DNA from: Bacteroidales bacterium
GTDB lineage: Bacteria; Bacteroidota; Bacteroidia; Bacteroidales; VadinHA17
NCBI GenBank assembly: GCA_017882305.1
Contig: JADGPU010000016.1
Location: 1 to 44,433, forward strand
Reading direction: 5' to 3'
Length of the DNA stretch: 44,433 nucleotides
Shown here: positions 7,800 to 15,815 of the stretch, one piece after another
How the letters are laid out: the number at the start of each line of letters is the position of its first letter
Position numbering within the stretch: position 1 is the first letter of the stretch
Translations under genes and position numbers: made by a program
Notes under the pieces: generated by a model
Database searches by the model: none
Seen by the model: only the letters and a program-made list of their open reading frames with translations
What the model was told of the DNA's origin: nothing

Positions 7800-8840
7800 A
7801 TGCAATTGTTCAGATTTGCAAATCCAGACTTTTTATACCTGTTGCTTCTGCTTCCGGCTTTCGTTCTGCTGTATATAATAAATGAGATAAGAAAAAAGAA
7901 AGCTTTAAAACGTTTTGGTGATATAAACCTCGTCAACAGACTTGTCCCTGAAATGTCAAGAATTCGTCCGGCAATAAAATTCATTTTGCAGTTAATTGCC
8001 TTTTCAGCAGGAGTAATTATGCTTTCCAGGCCACAATTTGGATCTAAAATTGAAGATGTCAAAAAACAGGGAGTGGAGGTAATAATTGCCCTGGATGTCA
8101 GCAACTCGATGCTTGCCGAAGATATTCAACCAAACAGACTCACCAGGGCAAAACAGGCAATCTCCCGTCTGGTTGATAACCTTAATAATGATAAAATTGG
8201 GTTAATAGTCTTTGCCGGAGATGCATATATCCAAATTCCTGTTACAACAGATTATATCTCTGCAAAAATGTTTCTTTCTACAATTAATCCGAATATGGTG
8301 CCAAAACAGGGAACTGCAATCGGAGCCGCGATAAATCTGGGGGTACGATCATTCAGTCCTGGTGAAGGAAAAAGCAACGCAATGATAATTATAACCGATG
8401 GAGAAAACCACGAAGATAATCCCGTAAATGCAGCTGAAGAGGCATCAAAAGCAGGGATAGTTATACATACATTAGGTATAGGTTCGACGGAGGGGGTTCC
8501 CATACCAATGATAAATAACGGTAAAAAGGACTATCTTAAAGATGCTGATGGTAATACCGTTGTGACAAAACTTAATGAAGAAATCCTCAAGAAAATAGCT
8601 TTAAGCGCAAATGGTAATTATGTCAGGGCAAGCAATTCAAATATCGGGCTGGATGAAATTTTCAATGCTATTAAAAAAATGAAAAAACAGGATCTTGAGA
8701 GCACAATGTATACCGAGTATAACGATCAGTTCCAGATATTTGCTGCTATTGCACTGTTTATGCTGGTTGTTGATTTTATGATTATGGAAAGGAAAAACAG
8801 GAGATTGGCGAACATCAGGTTATTTAAATTTAAAGTTTAA
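7800..8840 (+). CDS. batB: BatB, VWA-domain membrane protein
   Basis: A 346-aa paralogue of BatA with the same architecture. There are two N-terminal membrane segments (about 11-27 and 60-76) and a VWA domain with the metal motif DVSNS at 99-103, inside ALDVSNSMLAEDIQPNRL. TTDYISAK and IITDGENHED supply the other metal-site loops. A C-terminal membrane segment (FQIFAAIALFMLVVDFMIM) closes the domain. BatA and BatB probably form a complex with the TPR proteins encoded downstream. It starts 14 bp after batA and ends 18 bp before batC. Confidence 0.93.
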   Translation: MQLFRFANPDFLYLLLLLPAFVLLYIINEIRKKKALKRFGDINLVNRLVPEMSRIRPAIKFILQLIAFSAGVIMLSRPQFGSKIEDVKKQGVEVIIALDVSNSMLAEDIQPNRLTRAKQAISRLVDNLNNDKIGLIVFAGDAYIQIPVTTDYISAKMFLSTINPNMVPKQGTAIGAAINLGVRSFSPGEGKSNAMIIITDGENHEDNPVNAAEEASKAGIVIHTLGIGSTEGVPIPMINNGKKDYLKDADGNTVVTKLNEEILKKIALSANGNYVRASNSNIGLDEIFNAIKKMKKQDLESTMYTEYNDQFQIFAAIALFMLVVDFMIMERKNRRLANIRLFKFKV

Positions 8841-8858
8841 TCTAGCGTTTTAATAATT

Positions 8859-9626
8859 ATGTACGGAGTGATTCAAATACACGAGAACAAGTTAATACTC
8901 ACAAGTTTTTTATTTTGTGTATTTATGATTATTTCTCTCACTCTGAATGCTCAAGCTGACAAGAAATACATCAGAAAGGGCAACAGGGAGTATGAGAAAA
9001 ATAAGTTTCCAGATTCAGAGATATCTTATAAAAAAGCAGTTGATGAGAATAAACAATCTCCCGACGCTGTATTTAATGTCGGAGATGCACTTTATAAACA
9101 GAATAAGTTTGAGGAAGCAGGTAAACAGTTTGTTGATAACACCAATCAGAATGATGATAGAATTAAGAAGGCAGCAGGATTGTATAATCTAGGAAATTCC
9201 CTTCTGAAAGCGAATAAGCTGCCTGAAAGTATCGACGCGTATAAAAACTCGCTTAAGCTCCGTCCTGATAATCCGGAAGCAAAATATAATCTATCCTATG
9301 CCCAGGACTTATTGAAACAACAGCAGGAGCAACAGAAAAAGCAACAACAGGACAAAGATAAGCAGGATCAGAACAAAGATAAAAACAAGAACAAAGACCA
9401 GAATAAGGATCAGAAAGATCAGAATGATAAAAACAAAGATCAGCAAAAGGATCAGAACAAAAATAAGGACCAGAAACAACAACATCAACCCCAGAAGCAG
9501 GAAATTTCCAGGGATGATGCTCAAAGACTTCTGAATTCACTGGCAAATGATGAAAAAAATGTCCAGGAAAAAGTTAAACTTGCAAAAGCAACAAAAACGA
9601 AAGTCCGGACAAAGATAAACTGGTAA
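8859..9626 (+). CDS. batC: BatC, TPR protein with Lys/Gln/Asp/Asn-rich tail
   Basis: A 255-aa protein with a signal or anchor segment (about 10-31, ending LTLNAQA) and three tetratricopeptide-like repeats in roughly 35-150, including FNVGDALYKQNKFEEAGKQF and YNLGNSLLKANKLPESIDAY. An extreme low-complexity tail follows (about 154-215), almost only Lys, Gln, Asp and Asn. The last 40 residues return to normal composition (EISRDDAQRLLNSLANDEKN). TPRs usually mediate protein contacts, here probably within the Bat complex in the periplasm. The in-frame ATG near 8925 could be the true start, but would lose part of the leader. Confidence 0.88.
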   Translation: MYGVIQIHENKLILTSFLFCVFMIISLTLNAQADKKYIRKGNREYEKNKFPDSEISYKKAVDENKQSPDAVFNVGDALYKQNKFEEAGKQFVDNTNQNDDRIKKAAGLYNLGNSLLKANKLPESIDAYKNSLKLRPDNPEAKYNLSYAQDLLKQQQEQQKKQQQDKDKQDQNKDKNKNKDQNKDQKDQNDKNKDQQKDQNKNKDQKQQHQPQKQEISRDDAQRLLNSLANDEKNVQEKVKLAKATKTKVRTKINW

Positions 9627-9642
9627 TTTGGACAGAATAAAA

Positions 9643-11457
9643 ATGAAAAAAACATTATTATATCTTTTAATATTCTTAATATCATATTCAGCATATGCAC
9701 AGGATGTATTTGTAAAAGCTGAATATCCAGCTGTCGTTAATGCCGGTGAACAATTCACGGTAATGTGGACCGTTAATGCCGGTGGAGGAGAGTTTACGGC
9801 CCCCTCATTTAACGGATTTTATAAGCTTGTGGGTCCTCAGACATCATATAGTTCAAGCACACAAATTATAAACGGGAAAATATCGAATTCGACATCTTAT
9901 TCCTATGTTTATTATCTTCAGGCTGTTAAGGAAGGAAAATTTGTATTATCCCCGGCTGTCTTTACTCTGAAAAACAAAACTTATTCTTCCGATTCAATGC
10001 ATATTGAAGTGGCAGGCACCACTTCTCAAAAACAAAATGTAACATCAGGCAATAATAATTCAGCCAGCGATCAGGAAGTAGAATCTTCAGGAAAAGATCT
10101 TTTTATCAATCTGTCTGTTAACCGTAAAGAAATATTCCTGGGTGAGCCTATTGTCGCAACCGTCAAAATTTATTCGCGGGTAAATATTGCCGGAATTAAT
10201 GAAATCAAGTATCCGTCTTTTAATAGCTTTCTTCGATCTGATATTGAAACACCGCCTCTCACTTCACTCCGGCAGGAAAATGTAAACGGCACGATATATG
10301 GATCCGGAGTGATCCAGCAATTCCTCCTGTATCCTCAGGTTACCGGCGACATAAAAATCGATCCCGTTCAGATATCTGTTCTTGTTCAAAAGAAAACAAG
10401 GGGAGAATCTGATCCGTTTTTCGGCGACTTCTTTTCATCGTATCAGACAGTGCCCAAAGCTGCTGCTAGTCAGCCGATAAGGATAAAAGTTAAACCTCTG
10501 CCTGGTGTTCAGCCCGCTGATTTTTCAGGTGTTGTCGGGAAACTTGATATAAAGGCAACTTTGAACAAAGAATCTGTCAATGTAAATGATGCAGTAAATT
10601 TCAAGATAGTTATTTCAGGAAACGGAAACCTGAAAATTGCATCTGCTCCGGTACTCAAATTATCGCCGGATATTGAAGTTTATGATCCTAAAATTACGGA
10701 TGACCTTAAGAATGGACAGAACGGAACTACCGGACAAAAAAGTTTTGAATATTTGATGATTCCCAGGCATAATGGCGATTTTACTATCCCTCGCGTAACC
10801 TATTCATACTTTAATATAACCTCCGGCCGATATGAGAAACTGACGACTGAAGAGTTCCATTTTAACGCACAGAAAGTTAAGGGCCAGAATACAGGAGCTA
10901 CTGTTTATGGAGAGGTGTCTAAGGAAGATGTCAAATATCTGGGAAAAGATATAAGGTTTGTAAAATCAGATCCCGGAGATCTTAAAAAATCCGGTAATAT
11001 CTTATTATCAAAGCAATCATTTTACAGCGCATATGCATTTTCTCTATTAGCCTTTCTTCTGATCCTGTTTCTGAGAAGAGAACATATCAGACGCAATTCT
11101 GACCTCTCTCAAGTAAAGAACAGGAAAGCCGGAAAGATTGCCATCAAAAGGCTGCATAACGCCTCCGTTTGTCTGAAAAATGATGAAATTGATCAATTTC
11201 ATGATGAAATCCTTAAAGCAATATGGGGTTATCTGAGTGATAAACTGAATATTCCTGTATCAGATCTTACCAGGACTAATGCCATTGTTTCTCTGCAGGA
11301 AAAGGGTATTGAGGAAGATCAGATAATGAAGCTTTCTGAGATACTTGACAAATGCGAATTTGCAAGATTTGCGCCATCCTCTTCAGGCACAGAAGCCACT
11401 TCGATATATGAAGGTGCATCACAATTTATTAAGTCAGTAGAAAACTTAATAGGCTAG
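9643..11457 (+). CDS. batD: BatD, exported membrane-anchored protein
   Basis: I start it at the ATG at 9643 (604 aa), which begins a standard signal peptide (MKKTLLYLLIFLISYSAYAQ); a TTG five codons upstream is less likely. The long periplasmic part holds several BatD-type beta-sandwich domains, with recurring motifs such as VNAGEQFTVMWTVNAGGGEF and VNVNDAVNFKIVISGNGNLK. One membrane segment (about 464-482) and a cytoplasmic helical tail (ENRKAG-type basic segment, then DEILKAIWGYLSDKL) follow. BatD is required with the other Bat proteins for aerotolerance in Bacteroides. It lies between batC and batE with almost no spacing. Confidence 0.9.
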   Translation: MKKTLLYLLIFLISYSAYAQDVFVKAEYPAVVNAGEQFTVMWTVNAGGGEFTAPSFNGFYKLVGPQTSYSSSTQIINGKISNSTSYSYVYYLQAVKEGKFVLSPAVFTLKNKTYSSDSMHIEVAGTTSQKQNVTSGNNNSASDQEVESSGKDLFINLSVNRKEIFLGEPIVATVKIYSRVNIAGINEIKYPSFNSFLRSDIETPPLTSLRQENVNGTIYGSGVIQQFLLYPQVTGDIKIDPVQISVLVQKKTRGESDPFFGDFFSSYQTVPKAAASQPIRIKVKPLPGVQPADFSGVVGKLDIKATLNKESVNVNDAVNFKIVISGNGNLKIASAPVLKLSPDIEVYDPKITDDLKNGQNGTTGQKSFEYLMIPRHNGDFTIPRVTYSYFNITSGRYEKLTTEEFHFNAQKVKGQNTGATVYGEVSKEDVKYLGKDIRFVKSDPGDLKKSGNILLSKQSFYSAYAFSLLAFLLILFLRREHIRRNSDLSQVKNRKAGKIAIKRLHNASVCLKNDEIDQFHDEILKAIWGYLSDKLNIPVSDLTRTNAIVSLQEKGIEEDQIMKLSEILDKCEFARFAPSSSGTEATSIYEGASQFIKSVENLIG

Positions 11458-11460
11458 AAA

Positions 11461-12231
11461 ATGAACTCGAAAAAGCAATATATTTTAGTCCTAATATTTA
11501 TCTCTCTTTTTATCAGGACTGCTGTCTCACAAGGTACAAATAAAGACAAATTCTATCAGGGGGTGACTTATTTCACTGCCGGCAGTTACAATGAAGCATT
11601 GCAGATCTGGACTGATATTTATAATACAGGTTACCGGTCGGCAGATCTGGATTATAATATAGGAAACGCATACTTTAAACTCAACAATATTCCTTCAGCA
11701 ATTCTGTTTTACGAACGGGCATACCTTCTTAAGCCTGCAGATGAAGATATAAATTATAATCTCCAGGTTGCAAGAACACTCATTGTAGATCGTTTTCAGG
11801 AAATTCCCGAACTCTTTTTCATCAAATGGTATAATTTTGTCTCCCTTTTTCTCTCTACAAACAGCTGGGCTAAAATCAGCATAACATCATTCGTTCTATT
11901 CCTTTTATTTCTGTCCTTATATATCTATTCTCCAAGGCATCGGTATAAAGTGGTCGGTTTCTGGATAGCAATCTTTTTTATAATTTTGTCGCTGACTTCC
12001 TTAGCATTTACAGCAAGAAATAAATCTTTGGTTTATGATAGTCATAAAGCAATTATATCCAGCCCGATAGTGAGCGGGAAAAGTTCACCAGACAAAAGCG
12101 GAAATGATCTTGTTGTGTTGCATGAAGGTACTAAGGTTACTGTTGAAGATAAAGTAGGAGAGTGGCTGGAGATAAGACTCTCAGACGGAAACAAAGGATG
12201 GGTCCCTTTAAATAGTCTTATTATTATTTAA
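11461..12231 (+). CDS. batE: BatE, TPR and SH3-like membrane protein
   Basis: Last gene of the Bat operon, 256 aa. It has a signal peptide (ending TAVSQ), TPRs at about 30-100 (YNIGNAYFKLNNIPSAILFY), two membrane segments at about 130-180 and a C-terminal bacterial SH3-like domain (LHEGTKVTVEDKVGEWLEIR, then GWVPLNSL). The family role is in the Bat membrane complex; the SH3-like domain may contact envelope polymers or other proteins. It begins 3 bp after the batD stop. I see no strong terminator directly after it, so read-through into the lipoprotein gene is possible. Confidence 0.9.
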   Translation: MNSKKQYILVLIFISLFIRTAVSQGTNKDKFYQGVTYFTAGSYNEALQIWTDIYNTGYRSADLDYNIGNAYFKLNNIPSAILFYERAYLLKPADEDINYNLQVARTLIVDRFQEIPELFFIKWYNFVSLFLSTNSWAKISITSFVLFLLFLSLYIYSPRHRYKVVGFWIAIFFIILSLTSLAFTARNKSLVYDSHKAIISSPIVSGKSSPDKSGNDLVVLHEGTKVTVEDKVGEWLEIRLSDGNKGWVPLNSLIII

Positions 12232-12295
12232 TCCTTTTGCAACTAATTTGCTATATTTCAGGTCAGATTTTAAAGATTAATTTTTATTCCTGATC

Positions 12296-12715
12296 ATGAA
12301 AAAGATTATAATAATTTCTCTGCTGCTCTTATCAGTTCTTGCCTGTAAAAAGAAAGGAAACTCACCGGAAGGTCCGACTGATGTAAGAATCAGAAATCTA
12401 TCCGACCAGACTTTCGAAGAGGTAATCGTAATTACTTCAGAAAAGTCAGGAGACATTGACACTATTGGAAGTATTGCCAAAGAATCCACATCTGACTATT
12501 TCCGTTTTACTAAAGCATATCCAAAAGCAGAAATTTCTGCAACAATAAATATTGGAGGTTCACTGATAAAGTTTTCGACCGGAGCAGTGAATTTTACTTA
12601 CCTGACATATATAGGACAAGACAGAATAACTTATGAAGTATATATTTCTGATATGAACAACAGGCAACTTACAATAAGTAATGTCATTCTGGAAGAACCA
12701 CTTGTTTTAAAATAG
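12296..12715 (+). CDS. Small lipoprotein of unknown function
   Basis: A 139-aa protein with a lipoprotein signal peptide (lipobox LSVLAC, then KKKGN). The mature part looks like a beta-rich domain: DVRIRNLSDQTFEEVIVITS, later YEVYISDMNNRQLTISNVIL. I recognise no family. It lies 64 bp after batE and is closed by a strong rho-independent terminator at 12731-12758, so it may be the last gene of the Bat transcript or a separate unit. Confidence 0.75.
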   Translation: MKKIIIISLLLLSVLACKKKGNSPEGPTDVRIRNLSDQTFEEVIVITSEKSGDIDTIGSIAKESTSDYFRFTKAYPKAEISATINIGGSLIKFSTGAVNFTYLTYIGQDRITYEVYISDMNNRQLTISNVILEEPLVLK

Positions 12716-12730
12716 TCTCTTTCCCCGTAT

Positions 12731-12758
12731 AAGAGGCTCTGAAAGCCTCTTCCTTTTT
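12731..12758 (+). terminator. Rho-independent terminator after the lipoprotein gene
   Basis: AAGAGGCT (12731-12738) pairs perfectly with AGCCTCTT (12744-12751) around a 5-nt loop, followed by CCTTTTT. It separates the Bat/lipoprotein region from the next transcription unit. Confidence 0.85.
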
Positions 12759-12772
12759 AATAGTTATATTGA

Positions 12773-12780
12773 TACATTTG
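12773..12780 (+). promoter_or_regulatory. Putative -7 promoter element for the DmsC-like remnant and PLP-enzyme genes
   Basis: TACATTTG is an exact TAnnTTTG match 17 bp before the start codon at 12798 and just after the terminator, where a new promoter is expected. No clear -33 TTTG is seen. Confidence 0.4.
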
Positions 12781-12797
12781 CCATCATCATCTGAATA

Positions 12798-13352
12798 ATG
12801 GAAGAATTCTTAACAACCTGCCCTACAGGTGCTCTCGGGTTCGGCCAGCTGTCTGAGCAAAATTCCGACTTTGTATATCCATGGTTTCCTAATATGAAGC
12901 TTAATCCGGCAATCGAATTTACAGCCAGCCAAAACAATACTCCTCTGAAAATCTTTCCTGAAAGTATCTATGGACAGATGGATCCAAAACCATCTATAAA
13001 GGGAAAGAATATTTCACCTGAATTGAGTCTTATCATATTCAGTTTTTTAGCAACAGTTTCGGTCGCAACAATAATTACTTCACTCATTAAAGGAATATAT
13101 CCTGAAAAAATAATTTTTTTCCCGGTTCTCGTAATGGCCGGGCTGGTTTCTTTTTTTCACCTTGGGAGAAAACTAAGATCATGGAGATCACTTATGAACT
13201 TTAGAAATTCACCATTAAGCCGTGAGATAGTAATTTTAATTGGAGAACTTTTAGACCGGATAATATTCTATGTTGATTATAATCCACTTAATATAAATAC
13301 ATTAATCTGCGAACAACTTAATATTGAGAGAGATGAAAAAAAAAGAGGTTAA
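12798..13352 (+). pseudogene. Truncated ferredoxin-DmsC-type fusion (probable remnant)
   Basis: The 184-aa product starts with TCPTGALGFG, the last-cluster motif at the C-terminal end of DmsB/ferredoxin-like 4Fe-4S subunits. It then continues into two membrane segments (about 72-92 and 102-117) and FHLGRKLRSWRSLMNFRNSP then LSREI, the signature after the second helix of DmsC/NrfD-like anchor subunits. A complete fusion would have three to four cysteine clusters before this point and about six more helices after it; both are missing. TGA at 12792-12794 blocks upward extension, and upstream is only the terminator and a promoter element. It may be a decayed gene or a short expressed protein. It overlaps the start of the next gene. 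Confidence 0.6.
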
Positions 13353-14523
13353 CAGTTCCAGGATGCCAGTTTACAGAGATTCGGGTTTTGAACTCGATGA
13401 CGCCAAAACTACGGCAGATGCTTTCAGAAAGGAGACAGAACATTCAAGAGAGCCTGATGTATACATTTATTCGCGATATCGTAACCCTACGGTTGTATCT
13501 GCTGAAGAGGAAATAATGAAAATTGAAGGTTGTGAGTGGGCTTTGTTAACCCAATCGGGGATGTCAGCAATTGATACTGCTCTTTCGGTTTTTCAGAATG
13601 GAAAAGAGACCAGACCATGGTTGTTCTTTACTGAAATCTATGGCGGAACTATATCATTTATAGAGTCCGTTCTGAAATCCCGCAGAGGTCTTGATATCCA
13701 ATATTTTACTCCTGATAATGGAAATTATGACCTTGATAAGTTCGAAAAAGAGATATCAGTTCTTAAGCCTGAGTTTGTATATATTGAAACGATCTCTAAC
13801 CCAATGCTTATTGTTGCCGACGTCGCCAATATAACGGGTATTGCAAAGCAGCATGGAACTAAGGTCATCATTGACAACACATTTGCGACACCATGGCTCT
13901 ATAAACCATTGACTGAAGGAGCAGATATTGTAATTCACAGCGCTACAAAGTATTTTTCAGGACATGGCAACATCACTGCCGGTGTAATTTGTGGTAATGA
14001 CAATAAACTTATGCAATCTGCCATTGAATACAGAAAGTTTGTAGGACATACTCTTTCGCCTGATGACGCCTATAGATTGCAGACTCAAATACAGACATTT
14101 AAACTCAGGTTCTCTCGCCAATGCAGCAATGCTTCAAAACTTGCCGGATATCTTAATAATAACCCCATTATTAAAGAAGTATGGTTTCCAGGTTTGAAAA
14201 GCCACCATACATTTCATATAGCTGAAAAACTATTCGGAAAAAAAGGATTTGGAGCAATGATAACCTTTGATTTTGACGGGAAAGATAAAAATGAAAAGAG
14301 GAGCATGAGAGACCATTTTATAAAACTGGTTTCAGAAAAGATAAAACTAATACCAACACTTGGTGATCCTCATACTATACTGATGCCAGTTGAAGCGGTG
14401 TGGGGAACCAAGTATCCAGAACCTGGAATGATCAGGTTATCTGTTGGTTTCGAAGAGTATAGTGAGCTTGAAAGTACTATTTCAAAAGCTCTGAATAAGA
14501 TTAAAGGCCAGATTAAGGTTTAG
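13333..14523 (+). CDS. Cys/Met-metabolism PLP-dependent enzyme (cystathionine gamma-synthase/lyase or sulfhydrylase type)
   Basis: A 396-aa fold-type I PLP enzyme of the trans-sulfuration family. The PLP lysine is K206 in SATKYFSGHGNITAG and D181 (DNTFATPW) should contact the PLP ring nitrogen. YSRYRNPTV near residue 46 is the usual N-terminal signature. The family includes cystathionine gamma-synthase, beta- and gamma-lyases, methionine gamma-lyase and acylhomoserine sulfhydrylases; motifs alone do not separate them. The start at ATG 13333 is preferred over TTG 13324 because GAGAG precedes it. It overlaps the preceding remnant gene by 20 bp, so it probably relies on the promoter near 12773. 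A large inverted repeat starts at its stop codon. Confidence 0.88.
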   Translation: MKKKEVNSSRMPVYRDSGFELDDAKTTADAFRKETEHSREPDVYIYSRYRNPTVVSAEEEIMKIEGCEWALLTQSGMSAIDTALSVFQNGKETRPWLFFTEIYGGTISFIESVLKSRRGLDIQYFTPDNGNYDLDKFEKEISVLKPEFVYIETISNPMLIVADVANITGIAKQHGTKVIIDNTFATPWLYKPLTEGADIVIHSATKYFSGHGNITAGVICGNDNKLMQSAIEYRKFVGHTLSPDDAYRLQTQIQTFKLRFSRQCSNASKLAGYLNNNPIIKEVWFPGLKSHHTFHIAEKLFGKKGFGAMITFDFDGKDKNEKRSMRDHFIKLVSEKIKLIPTLGDPHTILMPVEAVWGTKYPEPGMIRLSVGFEEYSELESTISKALNKIKGQIKV

Positions 14524-14581
14524 GTTTAGGTTTAGGTTAAGAATAAGGTAAAATCTAAACCTCAACCTCAACCTTAGTTTT
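14514..14581. terminator. GGTTTA-repeat inverted repeat between convergent genes
   Basis: The left arm 14514-14535 is TAAGG followed by three TTTAGG-type hexamers and pairs with 14555-14576, built of CTCAAC units: 20 of 22 positions are complementary around a 19-nt loop. GTTTTTT follows on the plus strand. It overlaps the stop codon of the PLP-enzyme gene and faces the ung 3' end, so it probably terminates transcription. Confidence 0.6.
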
Positions 14582-14585
14582 TTGG

Positions 14586-15251
14586 TTATTGCCAGTTGAT
14601 TGGAACAATTCCATGCGCTGAGAGATAGTCATTACATCTGCTGAAATGTTTATTTCCAAAAAAACCACGTGACGCAGAAAGAGGAGAGGGGTGAACAGAT
14701 TCTAACACAAGGTGTTTTGATCTGTCAATAGCTTCACCCTTTTTCTGAGCATATGCACCCCAAAGGAAAAAAACAATATTCTGTTTTTCATTATTAAGTA
14801 TGCTAATGGCACTATCAGTAAATTGTTCCCAGCCCCTTTTCTGATGCGACCCTGCCTGATGAGCCCGCACAGTCAGGGTAGCGTTAAGGAGTAAAACACC
14901 CTGGGCCGTCCATCTTTCAAGGTTCCCGCTGGTTGGTTTTTGAATACCAATATCTGATTCAATTTCTTTGAAGATGTTAACCAGACTTGGAGGAAAATCT
15001 ATGCCCTGTCTAACTGAAAAACATAATCCATGGGCCTGTCCCGGACCATGATAAGGATCCTGTCCGATAATTACAGCCTTAACATTCTGAAAGGGACAAA
15101 GGTTGAATGCATTAAAAATCAGACTTCCCGGAGGATAAATAGTTTTAAGCTTATATTCTTCTTTTACAAATTCAGCAAGTCGGAGGAAGTACTCTTTTTC
15201 AAATTCCTCATTAAGTTTCGACTTCCATGTCGGGTCGATCTTAACATCCAT
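14586..15251 (-). CDS. ung: Uracil-DNA glycosylase
   Basis: A 221-aa family 1 uracil-DNA glycosylase that removes uracil from DNA to start base-excision repair. The water-activating loop GQDPYHGPGQAHG has catalytic Asp65 and His68. LLLNATLTVRAHQAGSH (about 120-136) binds uracil and the minor-groove loop HPSPLSASRGFFG has His187. Length and all motifs are complete. It stands alone on the minus strand, convergent with the PLP-enzyme gene. It has no obvious operon partner. Confidence 0.97.
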   Translation of the reverse strand: MDVKIDPTWKSKLNEEFEKEYFLRLAEFVKEEYKLKTIYPPGSLIFNAFNLCPFQNVKAVIIGQDPYHGPGQAHGLCFSVRQGIDFPPSLVNIFKEIESDIGIQKPTSGNLERWTAQGVLLLNATLTVRAHQAGSHQKRGWEQFTDSAISILNNEKQNIVFFLWGAYAQKKGEAIDRSKHLVLESVHPSPLSASRGFFGNKHFSRCNDYLSAHGIVPINWQ

Positions 15252-15363
15252 AACTTACTATATTAGTTTTTGGAAACATGTTTATCAACTGCTAATGTAG
15301 TTAAATAAACAAATTGATGATAAGAAAACTGGAATAGTTATTAATCTTAACTTTACACTAAAA

Positions 15364-15813
15364 ATGGCAACAGAAACAGAACGTAAATTTCTGGTAAAAA
15401 GCGAATTCAGACACCTGGCTATCAAAGATATAACAATAATTCAATCGTATCTTTCAATCGATCCTGATAAAACAATAAGACTCAGGATTGCTGACGATAA
15501 AGCCTTCCTTACAGTTAAATCCAGACCTCAGAAGAATTCAATAACAAGAAATGAATGGGAAGTGCAGATCCCTGTTACGGATGCCGAAGAGATGATGCAT
15601 GTTTGTCTTCCTGGAAGGATAGTTAAAACCCGATATCTGATACCTTCAGGAAAGCACACATTTGAGGTTGATGTTTTTCATGAAAAAAATGAAGGTCTGA
15701 TTATTGCAGAAATAGAGCTTACTAAAGACGATGAACATTTTGATAAACCCGATTGGCTTGGAGAAGAAGTAACAGGTATTCCACAATATTATAATGCTAA
15801 TCTGATAAAATAA
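15364..15813 (+). CDS. CYTH domain protein (triphosphate tunnel metalloenzyme)
   Basis: A 149-aa single-domain CYTH protein. The N-terminal ETERKFLV is the ExExK signature, followed by IRLRIADDKAFLTVKSR, WEVQIP and ELTKDDE, which supply the charged tunnel residues. Bacterial single-domain members are inorganic triphosphatases or related phosphohydrolases; the exact substrate is open. It runs tail-to-tail into the ATP-grasp gene with only 2 bp between. TAACTTTA (15348-15355) just before the start is a near-match to the phylum's -7 element. Confidence 0.87.
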   Translation: MATETERKFLVKSEFRHLAIKDITIIQSYLSIDPDKTIRLRIADDKAFLTVKSRPQKNSITRNEWEVQIPVTDAEEMMHVCLPGRIVKTRYLIPSGKHTFEVDVFHEKNEGLIIAEIELTKDDEHFDKPDWLGEEVTGIPQYYNANLIK

Positions 15814-15815
15814 AT

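Noticed and set aside
9318..9505. Repeated AAAGATCAGAAC-like units suggesting a CRISPR array
   Set aside because: Units are short, imperfect and contiguous with no spacers, and they code for BatC.
9309..9524. Minus-strand ORF rich in Leu, Ile and Val that looks like a membrane protein
   Set aside because: It is the reverse of the Lys/Gln/Asp/Asn repeat of batC; A-rich codons read backwards give hydrophobic residues. The plus frame has clear TPR context.
14514..14581. Hexamer repeat as telomere or CRISPR
   Set aside because: Only about three units per arm, arranged as an inverted repeat at a gene end; fits a terminator-like hairpin in a circular bacterial chromosome better.
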